Positions 1 to 10,854 of a stretch of DNA of 64,000 bases are shown piece after piece. The stretch's first letter is position 1; each line of letters starts with the position of its first letter. Made by a program: the position numbers and the translations under genes. Source of the DNA: Brachionus rotundiformis (taxonomy: Eukaryota > Rotifera > Eurotatoria > Ploima > Brachionidae); NCBI GenBank assembly GCA_016802295.1, contig JAESIW010000065.1, positions 1,617,382 through 1,681,381 of the forward strand. The letters run 5' to 3'. Below the pieces are notes generated by a model. It had not been told where the DNA came from, did no database searches, and was given only the letters and a program-made list of their open reading frames with translations.

Positions 1-1982
1 CGTCTGAATTTTTGTATCTATTTTTGGGTTTCTCTTCAGCTGCTTTTTTCAAGTTAAGTTCACTTAATGGCACAAATGTGTTATCTCTAGTCAAGGTATG
101 AGTCTTGAAAAAATAAAGCATAAAAATTCAATAAGTTGTTTTAAATGTTATATTTATTTACCCTATTAAAAGTTCTTTCGGCTTCGTTGTCTGAGTCTAA
201 TTTAAAGTAATTAAAAAAGTTTCTTAATTTAAGTGTTTAACTAACCTGAATCTTTTCGTTTTGAATTTTTTCTAGCTCTTCCATAGGGACTAGGACTTGG
301 GGTTCGCCTCGAAATGTCCTTTAAGATTAAATTGTAAAATAGATAAAATTTTTTGATAATAAGAAATTACCTTTCGACGATCAGAGTAACCTTTTTCTTT
401 GATTGAATCATCACTATCATTATTTTTTTTGGCTACTCTCATTTTTCCAATAAGTATCATATGGCATCCACCACATGCAACCTAAATTTTTTTTTGAATT
501 TATATTAAATTATTTAATCAAATATTAACTAGTTACATTTTCAATCATTAATGGCTTAAATTTATCAACCAATACTGGATTAAACTGATTGGTATTGAAA
601 ATTTTTTGACTTAGACCCAATTTGCCATATCGGTTATCACCCGAAGCATAGATCTCTCCTGTTTCGGTAATATATACCGAATGACATTCACCACATGCTA
701 CTTGAATTATCTTTTTTCTGCGAAAATAAGTTATTTGTTCAGGTATTTTGCTACGGTCTACATCTTCACCGTTACCAAGTTGACCTTTTGATCCGTCACC
801 AAACGAATAAACTCTTCCACCTTTTTTAATCAAACTTTTACTAAAATATTTTATTAAATTTTTTATTATATTACTTGCACCAATTATTACTGAATGCTGT
901 CCTCCACACGAAATAAATGTTATTGGTTCGTCAATAGATAAAACTTCAGAGAATCGTTTATTATGGTCACTGTGGCCCAATTGACCATACTCATTTGAAC
1001 CACTTGTATAAAGTCTTCCTTTTTCTAAATAAAATACAGAATTTAATATTTTTCTAGAAAACCTAGTTTTTTTTTTTAATTAGACAAAGAAATTACTTGA
1101 AATAAGTGCTGTATGGTAATATCCACATGATATAAAGCTCACTCGAAAATCAAGTGACACAATTCTTGGAGTAAATTGTTCAATTACTTTCCCCAAACCT
1201 ATTTCTCCATTTTCATTACTTCCCCATGCGTAAACTTCTCCAGTTTCTAAAAATTTTATTTATTATTTTTAAATATAAAATTAAAGTTAATTTCAACTTG
1301 ATAAAGCTACTGAGTGTCCAGATCCTGCTGCGAGCATTAACCATTCTTGAGGGTCGATTTTTTGGATCTTTTGTGGAGTATTTGAAAAAGGTTCCTGAAA
1401 ACTATCACCCAAACCAAGTTGACCCTCTGAATTGCTTCCGAATGTATATATATTTCCTTTTTCTAAAATAAAATTAATTTAGCTCTAAAAAAATTGTTTT
1501 TTCATATAGATACCTGTTGCCAAAATAGTATGATTTCTTCCACATGCAATTAGTAATACTTTTTCATGTTTGATTGCTAAATAAACACATCTAGATAATT
1601 AATGATTAAAAATTTTAAATTTTTCAAACCTTTGATACAGCTCGGCTTTTCAACATTATTTTCATGTCCCAGGCCTAATTGACCAAAATTATTTGAGCCA
1701 AACATAAAAACCCGACCTCTTTCGGTGACTACGCCGGTATGCTCGTCACCACAAGCAATCTCAATGATAGGATCATCCCTTACATGAAATTTACCCTCTT
1801 CAAATCTACTTTTTCCACAAACAAAAGCAGATCCATATTCTAAAATATTATTATCAATTTTTAAATTATAATTTTTGACAGAGACTTATAAACCTACCAG
1901 GTATATCTTCTAGTAGATCATTTGCTGAATTATCCATAGACCGATGAGAGTAATTGCCACTTGGTCTTGCATAATAGCTCAT
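1..1982 (-). CDS. RPGR: RPGR-like RCC1-repeat protein (partial, C-terminus off the left edge)
   Basis: Retinitis pigmentosa GTPase regulator family: an RCC1 beta-propeller acting at the ciliary transition zone. The ATG at 1982 opens exon 1898-1982, followed by exons at about 1630-1839, 1514-1576, 1298-1462, 1097-1248, 537-1024, 371-481 and 246-318. The conceptual product reads FVCGKSRFEEGKF, then ACGDEHTGVVTERGRVFMFG, FISCGYYHTALIS, and ends the propeller with ACGGCHMILIG. The order and wording follow vertebrate RPGR rather than generic RCC1 proteins. After the propeller comes a basic Ser/Arg/Pro-rich tail (SRRTPSPSPYGRARK) that continues past base 1. Inside the 537-1024 exon, 821-874 is a stop-free 54-base GT...AG intron. 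Removing it restores the exact propeller-blade length of human RPGR. It is divergent from ATG5. The family call is strong. The C-terminal end is not visible. Confidence 0.85.
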
Positions 1983-2348
1983 TTTTAAGCCTAATTTCCT
2001 CTCTTTAGAAATTTAACAGATAATTTTTTAAAAAATTTAATAAATTATTTGGAATTGAATGAATTACAAAGGTATAGACTGGAGACCGTGACTTTTTTTG
2101 TAACTAGGTAACCAAACAAAGATATTTTTCGAATTTTCAAAAACCAGAATAATCTTCCAGTACACAAATTGTGAGCTTAATTTCGAGTTAAAATATATTA
2201 TTTGAAAAAAATATTCCTATATGTGTTGTCTCGTGATCTAACAAAATTTTCTAATCAAAAATGTTCAACTAAAATATTCATATTTCAAAAAGCAATACAT
2301 TTTGATTAAGATTAGTTTAAATTTGGTCAACTAAAAATTGTACCAAAA
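1983..2348. promoter_or_regulatory. Divergent intergenic region between RPGR-like and ATG5
   Basis: This 366-base AT-rich spacer separates the two start codons of oppositely oriented genes, so it probably carries both promoters. No TATA box or other named element can be assigned with confidence. Confidence 0.4.
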
Positions 2349-3464
2349 ATGGCTGATGACAAGGAAATACTGAAAGAAATTTGGGAAGGAAAGATTCCAA
2401 TATGTTTTAAATTAGACGAAAATGAGTGGCGATCTTCCGAACCTGAAGAGATATACGTAATTTTGTTAATAAAGTCATTAATATTGTTAATAGTCGAAAA
2501 ATTGTAGCTAATGGTTTCTAGACAGAGTTATTTTCCATTAATTTTAGACAAAGTTCAGAGACATTTTGCTGAATTTGTTAGTCAAACAAGGAAAAATAAT
2601 AAAATTTGGCTCGATTACCAGGGAACCAGCTTGAAATGGTATTATTGAGAGAAGTTTTTGTATACTTTTGCATCTTATTGTATCATAAGGCATTACCCAA
2701 TCGGTTTACTCTACGATCTTTATGCAAATGAAGGTCCGGAAAGTCAATCAAATATACTATGGATTTTAAATGTTCATTTCGATGTAAATATTCTTTATTA
2801 TTTCAGTAATAATTTTTTTAATTAATAAAAATAAGGAATTCCCCCAAGATTTATTACAGTGTGAAAGCAAAGAAGTTATCGAGTCCTTTTTTTTGTCCAC
2901 TCTTAAAGAAGCCGACGCTCTGAAACATAAGGGAAAAATTATAAATGAAATGCAAAGAAAAGATCATTTGCAGCTATGGAATGGGGTAAAATCTGGTAAT
3001 TTATTTTAGATTAATAGTTTAAAAGTTTAATATCATTTTTTTTAATTTTAAAAGATAAATTTGAGCAATTTTGGTCAATGAACAGAAAATTAATGGAAAC
3101 ATCTGAAGGCCAAGGTTTTATTTCAATACCTTTTAGAATATATCAAGTAAGTATTTGTCTAAAAATGATAAATTTAACTAAATGGATAGCAGTTAGACAA
3201 ACCATTTATTCAAAAACTGTTTGAACCTGTCAACGAATCAGGTCAAACAAGAACCCTTAAAGACTTGTTAGATTTTATTTTTGGTGAAGATGTCTCTAAT
3301 TGTAAGTATATATTTAAATGATTTGGTTAAATCAAGCTTAATAAACAATTCAAGACAAATTAGTATTAATCCAAGGTGTACAGCCTTCTTTGGATACACC
3401 TATTCAATGGCTCAGCGAACATTTAAGTTATCCGGATAATTTTTTGCATATATGTGTAAAGTAA
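2349..3464 (+). CDS. ATG5: Autophagy protein ATG5
   Basis: ATG5 is covalently attached to ATG12 and, with ATG16, forms the E3-like complex that lipidates ATG8/LC3 on the growing autophagosome. Seven exons lie at about 2349-2456, 2508-2638, 2690-2783, 2836-2995, 3055-3146, 3194-3301 and 3355-3464, with introns of 47-59 bases. The product of about 267 residues (human 275) starts MADDKEILKEIWEGKIP. It carries the family blocks LKWHYPIGLLYDLYA, EADALKHKGKIINEMQRKDH (with the acceptor Lys region for ATG12 conjugation), KPFIQKLFEPV and PIQWLSEHLSYPDNFLHI near the end. It is complete, with every splice phase consistent with homology. It is divergent from RPGR-like. Confidence 0.95.
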
Positions 3465-4798
3465 ATTTGGAATAATCCATTTCAGTGATTTCTGAAAACT
3501 TGAATTTTGGTTAATTTTTTATATCTATTACGTGCTTCACAATAATCGGTGTTTTTTTTTATAATTTTTGTTTGAAATAAAAAAAATTGAAGTCATTTGA
3601 TGGTTAGTTTTAAATCTTTCTGTAAGTGATTAGATTCTAATCCGGTATTAGAATTGGTACATAAATAAAGCGCAAAAAATCAATTTAAAAATCTTAAATA
3701 TGTTAAAAATATTAAAAATTATTTTAATTTAAATCTTAAAGACTTATTTTAGTATTATTTCTAATTATTTAATGTGAGATTTAGATTACAAATGTTCTAT
3801 TAAACGATTAAATTTTATTTTTTAAAGATTAAAAAAATAATTGAATTAAAGAGAAAAACATTTTTCAATTTTTATCTTAGATTCAAAGTCATAAGCTGAT
3901 TTAAAGTATTTGACGTTAAACAAATTTTATATTAAAAACCAAGCGTAAATAATTAAAGATTAATTGAGTCACCTAAATGGATCATTAATCTTTATGAGGT
4001 TTTTATTTTTCATCTATATTTCATTAAAACTTGGAGTTTTCATGCTTTGTTCATGGAAAAACAAACCGTAGTTACATAAATTCAAAAATAATAATATTTG
4101 TTTCTTAATTAGTTCATTATGTGATAAAATTTAAAACTGGACATAACTATTTCGGCTTTTAAAACAGAGAAATAATCATAAAATTTAATCTTTGATTAAA
4201 AACGCCACAAATAGGTCAACCTAATAAATATTGAATTAATTTTAATTTTAAATTTAGAAAATTTGATTGATTTAGTTGGCTTCAAATCCTACGTCCTGAA
4301 CAATAGCTCAAATAGAAAACGAACTGTAATTTAAGACTTTTAGATAAGAATTCATCCGCTAAATGATAACACGTTTAGGATAATAGGCCATTAATATTTG
4401 TGAAAAAATGCAATTAATTTAAACTCATTAAGAAATTTTTCAAGTTTACTTTGAGAAAATACAATAAAAAACAAAAATCCAATTTTGTATTACTTATTTA
4501 TCTAAACTATTTTCATATAGAAATGATATAGTTATTTTTATGATTAAATATTCTTATACAAATCAAGCTAATTTCTCTCAAACATTTGCTCGACTCAACT
4601 AGTTTTAGCTTGGGTTTTTATTGCTTGATTATAATTCAAAGCATATATTTCAAAAAAATAATTGTATAAAATTAAAAAAAAAGATAAAAAAGATACTTGA
4701 ATTTATTTTAAATATTCAACATTTCTTTAAATTATCATCTTTCAGCTAAGTACTGAACAAATCTTGACAACAAATGCTTAAGCCAAACAACGTGTAGA
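3465..4798. other. Intergenic, AT-rich, no gene seen
   Basis: About 1.3 kb of AT-rich sequence between ATG5 and the Rab gene, both on the plus strand. All frames are dense in stops and I see no repeat or RNA gene. A TTTCAG site sits near 4745, about 55 bases before the Rab start codon. It could be the acceptor of a 5' UTR intron. Confidence 0.5.
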
Positions 4799-5908
4799 AT
4801 GGCTAATAAAAAAAATCCAAAGCCATATGACGTTGATTACAAAGTTCTCATTATCGGTGAATCAAGAGTTGGTAATTTATGATGTATACAAGCAAGAATT
4901 ATTTGGATAGAAAAATTAAAATTTTAAGGAAAGACCTCTTTGATCAAAAGATTAAATAATGAAGGATTTAGTGAAAATACCATTTCAACAGTTGGTCTCG
5001 ATTTTGTCAATGTATTTTACGACATCGATGGCGTAAAAGTTAGACTCCAAATATGGTAATTAAAATATCCTTTTTAAATAAAATAAATACAAAATTAATG
5101 GCAATTTAAGGGATACAGCTGGTCAAGAGCGTTTTAGAACAATTACCAGAAGTCATTTCAGGAACACTAAGGGAACAGTTTTGGTGTATGACATAAGTGA
5201 AAAAGAATCTTTTGAAAAATTGGAATACTGGGTCGAGAATATATCAACAGTATTAAATTATTAAATTAAATTTTAAAAAAACATTTTCAGATCAAGATTT
5301 ATCTAGATGAGCCTTGATTCTGAAATTGTGTATATTTTAGGAAACAAAAATGATCTTGAGCAAAAAAGAGAAGTGGGCTATGAACAAGGAAAAAAGGTAA
5401 GTAAAATTTTTATTAACAAAAAATTTAATAAATTTTTTGAATTAGTTCGCAACTCGAAATTTAATGAGATTTTATGAAACAAGTGCCAAAAATGGGGTAA
5501 ATCTCACCGAAATATTCAAAAATTTAGCGTTTGATATACTTGATAGTAATGACATGCATAAGGTGAACTATTTTTAAACTATTTTTTAATAAAATATCAT
5601 AAAAATTTTTAAAGATGAATCGATACAAATATAAATCAGCTTCAGATTGTTTTGTCTATTCATACGATATGCCGAAAGAAATACAAATAAAAAAAAATAT
5701 TGAGCCAAAGAAAAAATCAAAATTTGTCTTACCTTTCAAGAAAAAACTAAAATACAAAGCTCCTGTAGCAAAATCGCTGGATAATTTGAATCAAATTAGC
5801 TATAGGCCATCAAATAATGTTGTAAAAGTCAAAGCGGATAAAAAGTCCAAGAAAAAAAAATCAAAAAATGGAAAAAAAATGAATCTTAATTGCTGTAAAA
5901 TTAGTTAA
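4799..5908 (+). CDS. Rab-family small GTPase, Rab26/37-like, with long basic prenylated tail
   Basis: Membrane-trafficking GTPase. Exons are at about 4799-4871, 4929-5055, 5111-5249, 5307-5396, 5446-5562 and 5615-5908. All nucleotide-binding motifs are intact: P-loop GESRVGKTS, switch I Thr in STVGLDF, WDTAGQE, NKND and ETSAK. The STVG(L/I)DF block with DIDGVKVRLQIWDTAGQERF resembles Rab26/Rab37, which act in regulated secretion and secretory-granule traffic. The last exon encodes about 97 residues rich in Lys runs. It ends NCCKIS, a CCxxx-type prenylation motif, so membrane anchoring is expected. This tail is much longer and more basic than a usual Rab hypervariable region. Two nearby acceptors precede the fourth exon; the one at 5306 is chosen because it keeps the frame open. 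Subfamily assignment is moderate, Rab assignment strong. Confidence 0.85.
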
Positions 5909-6736
5909 AAAATTATTTTTTGAGATATAATTTAATAATTAGTTATTTAAATAAACCATTCGATTAATTAGAATAAATGTTTTATTATTTTTTATTTCAG
6001 CCTTAATTAAAATTTTTTACCAATTCATAGTTTATGACCCTTTCGTACTAAAATCCTGATAACCAATTTGGATGTCACTTCATTTTAAAAGAAAAGTTAT
6101 TAAAATTTTATTCTAAAATTAATTAATTGAAACCTTAAAGAGATGAATCTTTGGAAAGTTAGAAACATATGATTATTCAAAATTAAACCAATTTTTAATT
6201 CATATTTTAATTATAAAATTTTTTACTTTAAATAAATTAGAACTGAATCAAATTTCAAATTTGTTTAATCCGAATATTCATTTAATAAGTATTTTAAATA
6301 TTCATTAAAAAAACCTTTCTCCACAGACCCAAATTATTATTTTTTTATTAGCAAAGACTTCATATGCCCAGAATAAAAATTAATAATTTAAATATTAAAA
6401 ATTTTTGATCTTTTAAAGCATATCGAATCTGAAAACTTGGCATATATTTTTGTAATTAAATTAAATTTATATAATATTATCATTTAAATAAATACAAGAT
6501 GTTTATAATTTTGACCATGTGATGTATGAATTTCCTTTTAGAATTTATACCATATTCAAGATTAAAATTAAATAAAGTATTAAAGCTACTTAGTAAAACC
6601 TTAACATTTAAATATAAAATGAGCATTAAAATTTTGAAAGATTGGCTCCAATTTATCATTAAATATATTCTTACCATGGAAACATTAGAATTGGATCAAT
6701 TTTTAAGCAATTTTAAATATTTTATTAACAGTTTAA
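5909..6736. other. Intergenic, AT-rich
   Basis: About 0.8 kb between the Rab gene and CatSper2. A short open frame at 6526-6750 overlaps the CatSper2 start in another frame. It is hydrophobic AT-driven sequence with no recognisable domain. No other feature is visible. Confidence 0.45.
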
Positions 6737-8152
6737 ATGGAGGATATTGAAAGCAAATCTTTACAAACAAGTATTAATTCATTGATTGTTCTTAAAGAAC
6801 TCGGAGACCACAAACTATTGACTAAACATGCCGAATATTTTCGTAAGCTTTTTTTTAACCACTTTACTGAGGACAGTCAAAACAGCAATATAAAATTTAC
6901 TTTAAATGAATTAATCAATAATCCAAGAAGTGTATTAGATAAACAACCAGTTCAGTTCAGCATCTACCAAAATCGAGAAAGAGACAACAGGAGCAGCAGT
7001 TCAAATGAAAGTCTAATTTATTCATTTGTAAAGTCATTTTATAGACAGAAAAAAAATTTAAGCAAATTAATAAAATCAAAAAAATTTGAATATTCATTAA
7101 TTATCCTTCTAATTTTGGACTCAATTTCAAAAGCAATTGTTATTAATAAAACTGAACTAAATCAAATACAAATCAAGTATTTAAAATCAATCCAATACGT
7201 ATTTTTGTTTACATTTTTATTCGAAGTTTTAGCTAAACTTTTAACTGATTTCTACACTTTTTGGAGATCACCGTGGAATATATTTGATTTGATTAATTTA
7301 ATGATTACAATTTTTTTAGAAATAATTAATACAGTCGTTAGTTTACACCAAAATAATAACAATAATAAATTTATTAGGTTTTTAAATTTAATAAGCGTCT
7401 TTCGCATTTTCACAAACATAAAAATTCTTTCTCACTTTATTGAATTAAGGATAATCATTATCTGCTTGACCAAAGCAGTACGTTCAGTTGTTTTAATATC
7501 ATTTCTTTTGTTTATTTTTACCTACATATTTTCTAACATTGGGTTTATATTATTTAACAAGAGTTCAACCAAAGATTCAGATTATTTTGGTTCAATAATC
7601 GAATCTTCGATTACACTTTTTGCCATAATGACTTTGGACCAATGGTGGAAAATATTGACTAATACAGAATCTAGTTCTTCTTTAATTAAAACTTTTTATT
7701 TCATATCTTGGGTTCTATTAGCTTCATTTATATTTCAAAATCTCTTTACCGGTGTTATGGTTAATAATTTTCAAGAAATAAGGGAAGAGGTTGTTAAAAA
7801 TTTGGACTTAAAACGAATAAAGAAGGCCCAGAAGGAAAGTCTCAAGCTGGAAGAAGACCTAAATCGGCAAAGATTTTTGGAAAAAAAATCATCTAGTTTA
7901 AATGAAAGTGAAAAACTCAAACTAAGGAATCAAGAGTGGTGCCGTTTGATTGAAGAATCAGGTGAAATACTCAAAAATTTGGAAAACAAGACAATTTGGC
8001 CTGAAGACACTTTAATAAGATATTACGAATTGATGCAAATTTTAATGGATAATCTGAAAGAAAGACTTGATTTGATCGATTTGGCAAATGAGTCTTTAAT
8101 TTCAATGCACGACCGAGACCATTTGAGCAATAAAATAACCAAATTTTTATAA
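6737..8152 (+). CDS. CATSPER2: CatSper2, cation channel of sperm subunit 2 (single exon)
   Basis: Pore-forming subunit of the CatSper calcium channel of the sperm flagellum; the family forms a heterotetramer of CatSper1-4. The 471-residue product is complete without introns. The N-terminal region (residues 50-80) aligns with human CatSper2 around LNEL...VQFSIYQNR. Six membrane helices lie at about residues 115-345, including WNIFDLINLM (S3). The pore has the CatSper T-x-D-x-W motif as TLDQWW, and S6 is followed by LFTGVMVNNFQEIREE. The C-terminal coiled coil ends with the CatSper2-specific block WPEDTLIRYYELMQILMDNL. S4 carries few basic residues (SVFRIFTNIK), apparently two fewer arginines than human. 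Its stop is 3 bases from the stop of DNMT2 on the other strand. Lack of introns is unusual here and may point to a retroposed copy. Confidence 0.9.
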   Translation: MEDIESKSLQTSINSLIVLKELGDHKLLTKHAEYFRKLFFNHFTEDSQNSNIKFTLNELINNPRSVLDKQPVQFSIYQNRERDNRSSSSNESLIYSFVKSFYRQKKNLSKLIKSKKFEYSLIILLILDSISKAIVINKTELNQIQIKYLKSIQYVFLFTFLFEVLAKLLTDFYTFWRSPWNIFDLINLMITIFLEIINTVVSLHQNNNNNKFIRFLNLISVFRIFTNIKILSHFIELRIIIICLTKAVRSVVLISFLLFIFTYIFSNIGFILFNKSSTKDSDYFGSIIESSITLFAIMTLDQWWKILTNTESSSSLIKTFYFISWVLLASFIFQNLFTGVMVNNFQEIREEVVKNLDLKRIKKAQKESLKLEEDLNRQRFLEKKSSSLNESEKLKLRNQEWCRLIEESGEILKNLENKTIWPEDTLIRYYELMQILMDNLKERLDLIDLANESLISMHDRDHLSNKITKFL

Positions 8153-8155
8153 AAT

Positions 8156-9696
8156 TTATTCCAAAACCATTAGTTTTATTAATATTCCTACAATAAAAAC
8201 ATTTAAGCTATTTCCAATACATTTCCATTTTTGCATGGTAGTTAATTCATTTGGAAATTCTAAAATAAAAATTTTCTTATAAAAAAAATTAGAAATTTTT
8301 TTTCCATACCGAACTCATCCGGAAAGCAATGCAAATTAGCTATTTCTTTAGGGCTGAAAAATCTAATCAAATTTTTACTTATATTTATATGTTCAGTCTT
8401 GTCCATTATCACGTCCATAAAGTCTTTTTTATTTGAATTTACTTTCAACAAAGACCCAGTACCTTCTAAATATCGTCCATAGCTAAACAATAAGTTAAAT
8501 GATTATTCAATTTTTTTATGTTTTACTTTTTTGTAAAGCAATTTGTTCTAGTCGAATTAACTGTGACAAGATCCATAACTTTTATAGATTTCAAAAAAAT
8601 ATTTCGAGTTAGATATAAATCAGTATCATGTCCCATCTCGTCCACCACAAATTCTTCTAGTTTTTTGACAATTCCATTTTTTGTGAAAACATTTTGCGAT
8701 TCACTTTGAGCACAATTCTGGTAATTGTCATTAATTTGAGATTCCTTAATATTAGCGGTCAAATTTTCTGTAAAAAAGCATTCTTCTTTTGAATTTAACT
8801 CTTCGCTTAATTTGGCCAAGTCATACGAGATTTTACCACTGATTTCTTGAATCCATTCGAATGCTTTATTTGGTAAAGTTTTGGCTATTAAGTTTAATGA
8901 GTTAATTTTCTTAATTTTTTAATAAATAATTTTACAAATTTCATCAGTGGTTTTAAAATTAAATGGTTTGTCGAGTCGCGCTATCATAAAATATCTTAGC
9001 CTTGAATTCGGTATTCCAAATTGAATCGGGGATAACAAAAATTCCTGTAATAAAAAATTAAAGTCTTAATTCTAATTCTTTACAGAGTAATAATTTTACA
9101 GTATCAAAATTTTACCTGATAGTAGTAATTTTCTTGCTTTAACATTCTGGTAAAAATATATCTAGCCTCATCTTCGTCAAAACCTTTGACATTCTCCATT
9201 AAAATATATTTTGGCTTTTTCTTTAATCTGTCAATCAAATATTTTATTAAAAAATAAATAAAATAAAAACTTGTATAATTACTTTGGAATTACGTCAATC
9301 AATGCTAAAAAAGATTGAGCACGGTTATCAGATGATCCAGCTTGGCTGCCCTGCCTAGTAAATGGTTGACAGGGAGGACTCATTAAGATACAATCGAAGT
9401 TTAAATTATCATACTCTTCTAGTTTGATGCCCTTATAAAAAATTATACTACGAAAATAATTTTATAAACTCTACTTCAATTGTTTTTTGTAAGACTCTGG
9501 TATTTTGGAAATTATGCTTATAAACCATGTTGGCATGATGATTAATATCAACAGCAGCAATAATCTCTCCAGGAACAGCACTAACTAGAATAAATAAGAT
9601 TAATTTGTATTAAACAAGATGACAAAAATTACGATTGAAAGCACAGTGCATCCCGCCGATTCCGCTATAAAGCTCTAGTACTCTCAGACTGCTCAT
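8156..9696 (-). CDS. TRDMT1: DNMT2/TRDMT1, tRNA (cytosine-5) methyltransferase
   Basis: SAM-dependent enzyme that methylates C38 in the anticodon loop of tRNA-Asp and some other tRNAs. The start codon at 9696 gives MSSLRVLELYSGIGGMHCAFN (SAM-binding motif I). Then come VDINHHANMVYKHNF, the catalytic motif IV MSPPCQPFTRQGSQ, motif VI ILMENVKGF, and EFLLSPIQFGIPNSRLRYF. The Dnmt2-specific CFT signature is TNCFTKKYGRYLEGTGS, and the C-terminal GNSLNVFIVG is motif X. All catalytic residues are present. Several introns of about 50-60 bases interrupt it. The target-recognition region (coded by 8523-8819) is somewhat long and Glu/Asn-rich. It is convergent with CatSper2, so at least one 3' UTR must run into the other gene's coding strand. 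Confidence 0.93.
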
Positions 9697-10854
9697 TTTA
9701 TTTTTTTTTAATATTTTCTCTAAATTTAATTTTTTAAATATACGTAAAATGTTTCAATATTTTATAGATAAAAAGTTTTTTAAAAGTCAGAATAAAGTTT
9801 ACTATAAAACCAACGAATTTATTTGATAAATTGAAAATAGCCAAGGTTCTAGGCTATTTTAAAAAAACCTCGCCCTCTTTTAATGGGTCATATTAAGTTA
9901 GAATGATTAATTGAATCTTAAAGCATAATTTATTTTTAAAAGAAAATCTTTGTAAAATTATTTTTATGTCACTCATTAGCTTATCAATATATTGCGTCAG
10001 TTAACTTATAAAAATTAGTTACATTGTTAAAGTTTTACTTTTCTTATTAAAAAAAATTTCAATAATTTTAAGGAAACTTTTTTTAGCATCTCTTATCATG
10101 TTTGAATGAATAATTTGTTATTTACAATAAGAAAAATAAAGTTGGATTTTAAAATTACTTGGCTAATAAATTTGATTGAACTAATGAAAAAATGTAATTG
10201 TTGATTTATAAAGTTGTTTTGGTTTAATTGAAAAAAAATTAAATTAATTATGAATTTAAATGATCATGATCAACAAATAATACTTAAAGAAATTTAAGTA
10301 TTTTTTTGATAATAATATTTAATGCATAGACATATTTTCGTGTAAAGTAAGCCATGTTTTCCATTGCCAAAATGTTTTGCATAATTTTGTATCAGAAGAT
10401 TTTTGTATTTTTGTATCAGAAGATAGATTTTAAGTATTGGTATGCATCAAATTTCATATTTAAAAAAAACAAAATTTTTTTTTTAATGATAAAAATCTTC
10501 AATTTAAAGCTGTATTTGATTTTATTTATGGTTTTTAAATGAGGCATTTTAATGAAAATATCAAAATATGTGATTAATTATTTTTTGATAAATATAATTT
10601 AACTTAATAAAGTTAAAAAAATAAAAAACCAAATGTATAAGTACTAAACACAAGTACAATCAAATATTAAGCATGTCATAAACTATTGATCTATTAAAAA
10701 TTATTTTTAATTGAGTAACCATAGAAACAAAATAAAAGTTCAAGGGAAAAAAAGAAAAATTTTGCTTAAATTTTTTTGAATTTTAATGCCATATTTATTT
10801 CAATTAAAAAAAAATCTTATTATTCGATATTATTTTCTAAATGAATAAATCAAG
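9697..10854. other. Divergent intergenic region DNMT2 / IFT172
   Basis: About 1.15 kb of AT-rich sequence between two divergent start codons. It presumably holds both promoters. A short direct repeat (ttttgtat-cagaagat, twice) is visible at about 10388-10424. A 62-codon open frame at 10354-10542 is hydrophobic AT-driven sequence and is not called. Confidence 0.4.

Noticed and set aside
841..874. A 34-base intron in RPGR using the TTTTAG acceptor
   Set aside because: 34 bases would break the reading frame; the 54-base version ending AAAAAG keeps it and fits homology.
6526..6750. 74-codon plus-strand frame before CatSper2 (and its minus-strand shadow)
   Set aside because: Hydrophobic AT-driven translation with no domain; overlaps the CatSper2 start in another frame.
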